A DNA stretch of 64,000 bases. It comes from Rattus norvegicus. Its lineage: Eukaryota > Chordata > Mammalia > Rodentia > Muridae. Within the stretch, counting starts at the first letter, position 1; every line of letters begins with the position of its first letter. The position numbers and the translations under genes were made by a program. Shown in pieces: positions 59,475 through 64,000 of this stretch. The notes under the pieces were generated by a model. That model had not been told where the DNA came from and made no database searches. It was given only the letters and a program-made list of their open reading frames with translations. The stretch covers positions 135,141,476-135,205,475 of the forward strand of contig NC_086021.1 in NCBI RefSeq assembly GCF_036323735.1, in the 5' to 3' direction.

Positions 59475-61289
59475 GAAATGGTTTTTAATTGCTTTTATTT
59501 CATTTGTTTAAATCCAATCAGTTAAAATTACAGGGTGTCACTTCCTCACCCCCAGGTTAACAAACAAATAACAACTGAAAACAAACAACAAAACAAAACC
59601 TTCCAACCTCTGGGGGGGAAAGCATATCCCAGGATTCCTATTTGACAATAGGCTGGCTGGAGTCTCTGTATGTTTGTACATTGGGTACCATCATCCTTAG
59701 TCCTAGCACAAAACTGGTACTGGCGCATTCATAATGTAATTCCGAATCAACATGCCCAGAGAGAGAGAGAGAGAGGATTACCACCAGAAAGGGCGCTCAC
59801 CCCCTTCAGGCCAGACCCTGGCTCTGCCCTCAGCCTGGCTCCCAACTTCGGGACTGCAGAAGCTCAGCACCAGGTCTGTCCTGGGTTTCCACCCACCATC
59901 ATGTCTGACTTTCACAATCCTACACGCAGGCTCCGAGGAGCCTCTCCGTTTTATAATAAAATAAATTGAGGCTTGGGGGACCTAGGAACATGTTTGAGGA
60001 GCCCCAGCTAGCAGCATCAGAACCAGCCTGTGAATCACACGGCTGAGGCAGGCTCTGCTCCTCCCACTGAATTGCTATAGCAGTCCCAGGATGTCTGCAG
60101 TTAGAGAGGCCTTGGAACGCTTCCCACAAATGCTCGTTACAGACCAACTGTATACTGAACCTTTGCCCTAGAGACACAGCCTTGGGGACCCAGAAGCAAA
60201 GCAGAGGGAAGTGAGAACCTGCTACTGGAGCAGGGATTGGTCCATACTGTCTCTCCTTTCTGTGTCCTTTCTGGACTCAGTGCTCAGCAATAGGGACATT
60301 ATAGAGATAAGTGATGGGCAGGACGGCAGGGGGAGGGCAGAAACCCTGTTCTTACCATCAGATACATCCTGGGGAACACAGTGGGACTACCCAAACTACT
60401 GTCTGTGAGGCAAAGGGAGATCCCCAGCATGGCCCACATCCCTGGCTCTCTCTCAGGAGCCAGTGCTCAAGGAGAAGACAGGGCCAACACTGGCGTTTCT
60501 AACCCAGGATGCAGACAGGACAGCTCAGCCCTCAGACAGGCTGTCTCGCCCCACTGGGAACAGGAGGAGATCCAGAAGAGAGCTGCAGAAGGCTCAGCGG
60601 TCATGACCTCAACCATAATATTTGTTCCGTACTAGAGGCCTGGGAGCCAGCAAGGTAGCAGTAAGGACAAGGTAAAGGGGACAAGCGGGGAGGCAGGACC
60701 TCCATGGAGAGAGCAAGCAATGGGCTGGGGAGGGAACAAGAAGGATGTTGGGGCAGGTTGAGGGGACTGAACTTAGACAAGGGGAAAGGAGCTTAGGTAG
60801 GAGACGGAGAAAGAAACAGGGTGCATGGAGAAGGCTGGGTCCCGTCTAAAGGCAGAGAAAGAACTGCCATGGGTGGTGAAGAGGCCTCTCTTGTGTGAGA
60901 TACCACAGAGAGGAGGGCAAGGCTAGACACCCACAAGAACCCGTTAGCTCTGTAGTTCAGTAAAGACTGAGAGTGCTTTGAGTCACGAGCAGAAAGAGTA
61001 CAAATGTGGAACTGGAGACAACCCAGCACTAGAGGCCAGCCTGGGCTCTGGAACAGAGGTTACAGATGTCGTCTGGTCCAGGCTGAGACAAGGAAGAAGG
61101 ACAGGAAACCCCCAGGTATCACCTTGCCCTGTTATAAATTAAAAAGGAAACGGTGGGGGGATGGGTCCCATCCACACCCAGACTGAGACCCCAAGCCTTC
61201 CTGCCCTCCTGTATGTTGAAGAGCCCAAATCTCAGCTCCTTGGCGCAGGCACTGAGGGATTATGGAGGGGTGGAACTCACCGGTGGGTT
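59475..61289 (-). other. Prom2: Prom2 3' untranslated region (extent inferred)
   Basis: The stretch from the stop codon to the first minus-strand AATAAA (TTTATT at 59494-59499 on plus) is about 1.8 kb with no competing AATAAA that I could see. It is unusually free of young SINEs, as expected for transcribed UTR. If the donor at 61281 is used, part of this would be a 3'UTR intron. The length agrees with the long 3'UTR of human PROM2 as I recall it. Confidence 0.6.
59494..59499 (-). terminator. Prom2: Polyadenylation signal AATAAA, probable Prom2 3' end
   Basis: The minus strand reads AAATAAAAGC here, and cleavage would be expected 10-25 bases further, near 59475. It is the first canonical hexamer downstream of the Prom2 stop. 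The adjacent sequence contains AT-rich runs. Confidence 0.6.
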
Positions 61290-61353
61290 CTATAGCTTCA
61301 GGGAGGTGACCCTGGGGATATGGAAGAGCTGTGTCTCTTCGGAGCTGGTGGAG
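61290..61353 (-). CDS. Prom2: Prom2 last coding exon (cytoplasmic tail and stop)
   Basis: After a TGATATCACAG acceptor, one base completes a serine codon, then 20 residues STSSEETQLF HIPRV TSLKL and TAG follow. The S-S-T-S-S-E-E-T-Q-L-F-H-I-P-R-V-T-S-L-K-L tail is the conserved C-terminus of prominins and lies in the cytoplasm. Nine bases after the stop there is a perfect-looking donor (CCG/GTGAGT at 61281/61280), so the 3'UTR may contain an intron; otherwise the exon continues into the 3'UTR. Confidence 0.95.
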
Positions 61354-61666
61354 CTGTGATATCACAGAACTAAAGTGAGTCCCTAGCACAGACCCCCAAC
61401 CCCGACACAGACAACCAGAGCGCCGATAGGCCTGCCTCAGGAATTCTCCAGAGGGTGAGAAGTCCCAAGCTATTCCCCAAGTGTCTGTGTCACAGCAAGA
61501 AAGACATGTGTCAGGTTTATGTGGGAACTTTCAGTCCCCAACACTCCTTAGAGCTGGGCTCGAAGCTCTCTCTGCCTGGGAGGTTTCAGACAGGGTGTAG
61601 CCCAATGGCTGTAAAGAATTCCTGGACACCTGATGCCCACTGTGATTCAGGCGGCCCCTCTCTCAC

Positions 61667-61773
61667 CTGAGCCGTTTCCGGATGGGACGGAAGTACTTGG
61701 AGGTCTTGACCGCGAAGATGATGCTGGGGATGAGGAAGAAGGTGCACCAGCCCAGGCAGAACCAGAAGGCATT
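61667..61773 (-). CDS. Prom2: Prom2 coding exon (fifth and last membrane segment)
   Basis: The 107-nt exon (acceptor CTCCTGTCCAG, donor CTCAG/GTGAGA) encodes N-A-F-W-F-C-L-G-W-C-T-F-F-L-I-P-S-I-I-F-A-V, a hydrophobic transmembrane helix, followed by the basic stop-transfer K-T-S-K-Y-F-R-P-I-R-K-R-L. It begins in phase 0 and ends two bases into a Ser codon completed by the next exon. The sequence matches the last membrane helix of prominins; with the neighbouring exons it identifies prominin-2, a five-pass cholesterol-binding protein of plasma-membrane protrusions. Confidence 0.96.
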
Positions 61774-61933
61774 CTGGACAGGAGCCATGAGGTCAGTTCA
61801 CTGAGCCGGGGTTGGTGCCTTCCCACAAGCCCTGTGCCCAGAAGCCCTGCACTGACTCCACATGCCTGGGCTCATGCCCTCCCCTTGCCCCCTCCCATTT
61901 CCTCCAAATCTATGGTGAGCTGGGGACACTCAC

Positions 61934-62023
61934 CCAGGGGTTGGCCATCATGTCACACAGGATCATATGACCATCGTCCAGGGCTTTAGAGAAGGGCTGG
62001 CAGGTGGCGATGTGCTGAGTCAC
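61934..62023 (-). CDS. Prom2: Prom2 coding exon (end of second extracellular loop)
   Basis: A 90-nt phase-0 exon (acceptor TTAACAG, donor CCTGG/GTGAGT) encodes V-T-Q-H-I-A-T-C-Q-P-F-S-K-A-L-D-D-G-H-M then I-L-C-D-M-M-A-N-P-W. The two cysteines (TCQPF and LCDMM) and the terminal P-W immediately before the membrane segment are typical prominin features; the cysteines probably form a disulfide in the lumenal loop. Confidence 0.95.
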
Positions 62024-62698
62024 CTGTTAAGCCAACATGAGGCAGGTAGACGTGAAGAGACCTGGACCTTCAGATGTGTACCCCATACACACCTGAGGCG
62101 AAGGAACACCTACACTTACACATAGAGTGGCGGGTGCACACACAGACATAATGGCCATGGGGCCACGGGAAGGTTGGGACACTGAACTTCCTGTTCAGCT
62201 CTCTCTCCCTTTACATCTACTCGCCAGCCTATATGTAAGTCTCACTAGGCTCCCCCACCATGGCTTTAAGCCATCCTCACTAGTAGGCACACACATGCTT
62301 GACTTCACAAGCATGTGCACATACATACACGGATACTCAAGGTAAGCCAACCCCCTGTGAAGACTTTCCAAGAAGCTGTGGCCCACAGGGTGTGCAGAAG
62401 GTGGTGGGCTTTGATGGATGGCCTTAATGAAGCAGGGTAAGGGACCTGTCCATGGAGAGGCATGGGAGCAAGGTGTAGATGGACTATTCTAGAAAGCTAT
62501 GTCTGACCCAGTCCAGACTTGGGTCTCACAAAATGGCTGGGGGTAGCAGTGGAGTAGACAGCATTTACTTGTGAGTAGGAATGCAGATGGCAGGTTTGGG
62601 AGTTTGGGTCCAATCGCCAAGGCCTAGGGTATACCAGAAGGGCTCCACTGGGCTGGGTGTGCTTTAAGGCCCAGGTGGAGTTCTGTACCTTCACTTAC

Positions 62699-62767
62699 CT
62701 CTTCCCTCACCCAGGTCACATACTGAGAGAAGTAGCCCATTTCCCTGGTCAGGAAACACTCAGTGGC
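62699..62767 (-). CDS. Prom2: Prom2 coding exon
   Basis: A 69-nt phase-0 exon (acceptor TTTCCTGCAG, donor GAAGAG/GTAAGTG) encodes A-T-E-C-F-L-T-R-E-M-G-Y-F-S-Q-Y then V-T-W-V-R-E-E, part of the second large extracellular loop. Joined to the previous exon, it forms an N-A-T glycosylation sequon across the splice junction (LRN/ATE). Confidence 0.94.
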
Positions 62768-62937
62768 CTGCAGGAAATCAGAAGCCCTGGCTTGGCAAAG
62801 GTCCTGCCTCTCCACACCCGTCCATAAATGGGATCATCAGAACAAGCCTGGCTCTCATGGGAGCCAAGGTGAGCTGAAGAAGCCAGGGGTAGACACTTCA
62901 TGTTTGGCTTAGAGGCCACACCCTGCCTTCAACTCAC

Positions 62938-63018
62938 ATTCCTCAGGATGTGGTTGAGCTGAGCAGGCAGCTCTCCTTTAAGACGGGCGACTATGTCAAG
63001 AAGGTCTGAGGTATTCAC
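62938..63018 (-). CDS. Prom2: Prom2 coding exon
   Basis: An 81-nt phase-0 exon (acceptor GTCTCCTGCAG, donor AGGAAT/GTGAGTT) encodes V-N-T-S-D-L-L-D-I-V-A-R-L-K then G-E-L-P-A-Q-L-N-H-I-L-R-N in the second extracellular loop. It contains an N-T-S glycosylation sequon and an amphipathic helical heptad-like pattern. Confidence 0.94.
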
Positions 63019-63278
63019 CTGCAGGAGACGAGAGCCCACATCAGCCATCCATCTCTCCACTCACCACCCACCCTGCATTATACCACACCACACAACACCT
63101 TAAGGGAGGAGAGGCAGGCTCTAAGACCCAGAGGCCAAAGGAATGGATCCTTAATGATCTGATGGGGGGGGGGGTTCGCCTTCTAATGGGACAGGGCAGA
63201 GAAGAGATCTTGATAGCATCTTGTTTTCCTCTATGGCCCACCTGTTCTGACCCCCCCACCCCCACTCCCATTAGCCAC

Positions 63279-63332
63279 CTGCAGTTTTGGGGCTGAGGAC
63301 TCCAAGACCCTGATGCTGGGGTTGAGCTTGGC
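63279..63332 (-). CDS. Prom2: Prom2 coding exon (18 codons)
   Basis: A 54-nt phase-0 exon (acceptor CTTCCTCCACAG, donor CTGCAG/GTGGCT) encodes AKLNPSIRVLESSAPKLQ. It fits in frame between the neighbouring exons as part of the second extracellular loop. The donor (GTGGCT) is weaker than the others in the gene, so occasional skipping would keep the frame. Confidence 0.92.
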
Positions 63333-63469
63333 CTGTGGAGGAAGAATCGGGGCTGTTAGAGGCGAGGATTCAGAGGCAAGAAATGGAGAATGTGGCTATC
63401 TCCTCCCACACACACTGCCCTCTCTCCATCCCTCCTCTTCCTTGGGCCTCAGAATCCCTCTGAACTTAC

Positions 63470-63562
63470 CACAAGGTTCTCCTGGGGGACAACCTTCTCC
63501 TGGTAGAGGCTTCGAAGTTCTCTGGCCTCCTCCTGTAGCTGCTGCCTCCGTAAAGATTCATT
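63470..63562 (-). CDS. Prom2: Prom2 coding exon (most upstream in window)
   Basis: A 93-nt phase-0 exon (acceptor CTGCCCTTAG, donor CTTGTG/GTAAGTTC) encodes [20 protein letters not shown] followed by [11 protein letters not shown]. It shows an N-E-S glycosylation sequon and a strongly charged amphipathic helix in the second extracellular loop. The upstream exons, covering roughly the first 650 of ~835 residues, are outside the window. Confidence 0.93.
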
Positions 63563-63849
63563 CTAAGGGCAGACAAAAGTATCAGAATGGGTCCCAGCCC
63601 AATAGGAAGAGCATCCCTTCCAGAGGATTCATTAAAGGTGGAAAGTGCTGGGCTCTGACAAGCTCAGGTTTCCCCTGTTGTAGGTCTGCCTCAGGCAGGA
63701 ATGCCACTAAATGTAAGCTGTAGGCCCCACTGCTAAAACTGGGCAATGCTCTCTGCCTTTCCCAGGGTCAAGATATCTTAAAGGGAACTCCAGGAACATG
63801 GGGGCTCTGTAAATACAGAGTGGCTCCATTACTGAGCGCACGTGTCCAT

Positions 63850-64000
63850 TTGGGGTCCTCACGACACCTGTACTAGTGGACTCTGAGGCTGGCCCAGCTG
63901 TGTAAGGTTAGGCCAGATACTTCACCTGAGCTGAGACTGGGGCAGTCTACAGATGGAGAGACAGAGATTTGAAATGGCCTGCCCAAGACCACACAAAGTT
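63850..64000 (+). repeat. MIR-like segment
   Basis: GTCTACAGATGGAGAGACAG and CCTGCCCAAGACCACACAAA resemble the MIR core; it continues past the window. Confidence 0.45.

Larger units (their letters stand above)
61354..64000 (-). other. Prom2: Prom2 introns between the annotated exons
   Basis: Six complete introns (61354-61666, 61774-61933, 62024-62698, 62768-62937, 63019-63278, 63333-63469) and part of another (from 63563) are short and have GT-AG ends. They hold no further ORF of note. The partial intron contains a MIR-like segment near its upper end, and a run of ten G occurs near 63165-63174. Confidence 0.8.

Overview
The window is mammalian nuclear DNA from a murid rodent, almost certainly rat (Rattus). 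The evidence is several near-identical ID-type SINEs (BC1/tRNA-Ala-derived, with A-rich tails and target-site duplications), rodent B1 and B2 SINEs, rodent-type L1 3' ends, long CA/GA microsatellites, and split genes with GT-AG introns. There are no bacterial operons, CRISPR arrays, tRNA or rRNA genes. Almost all long ORFs are shadows of microsatellites or SINEs; real coding sequence totals about 1 kb.

Two genes are recognised, both on the minus strand and in tandem. (1) The 3' end of Prom2 (prominin-2) occupies the right end: seven coding exons between 63562 and 61290 join in frame into the last ~185 residues (end of the second extracellular loop, last membrane segment, cytoplasmic tail, stop), followed by a 3'UTR ending near a polyadenylation signal at 59494-59499. 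(2) Kcnip3 (calsenilin/DREAM/KChIP3) fills the rest. Its first coding exon is only five codons (53900-53914). The second coding exon (42996-43161) carries the palmitoylated Cys-Cys N-terminus. Two further 5' exons follow: a Cys-rich 'MSGC' exon at 36740-36860 and the hydrophobic 'MGIQ' exon of the membrane-type isoform (KChIP3x) at 15476-15578, at the edge of a CpG island. Exon 2, the MSGC exon and the MGIQ exon all end in phase 1 with a G before GT, so each can splice to the same first EF-hand-module exon. I did not find the shared EF-hand exons here; they should lie beyond position 1.

Layout from high to low coordinate: Prom2 exons and introns (64000-61290), Prom2 3'UTR (61289 to about 59475), intergenic DNA with old repeats (59.5-55 kb), Kcnip3 promoter region with GC boxes and a CRE-like site (about 54.9-54.0 kb), intron 1 (53.9-43.2 kb), intron with the MSGC exon (43.0-15.6 kb), CpG-island promoter of the MGIQ isoform (about 16.2-15.26 kb), then intron to position 1. 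The introns hold SINEs, an L1 insertion with an intact 17-bp target duplication, many microsatellites, two consensus CTCF motifs and two low-repeat AT-rich blocks that look like conserved non-coding elements.

The most interesting item is the MSGC exon, which suggests that Kcnip3, like its paralogues, has a third N-terminal class. I see no wholly new biological system; the rest is ordinary rodent genome.
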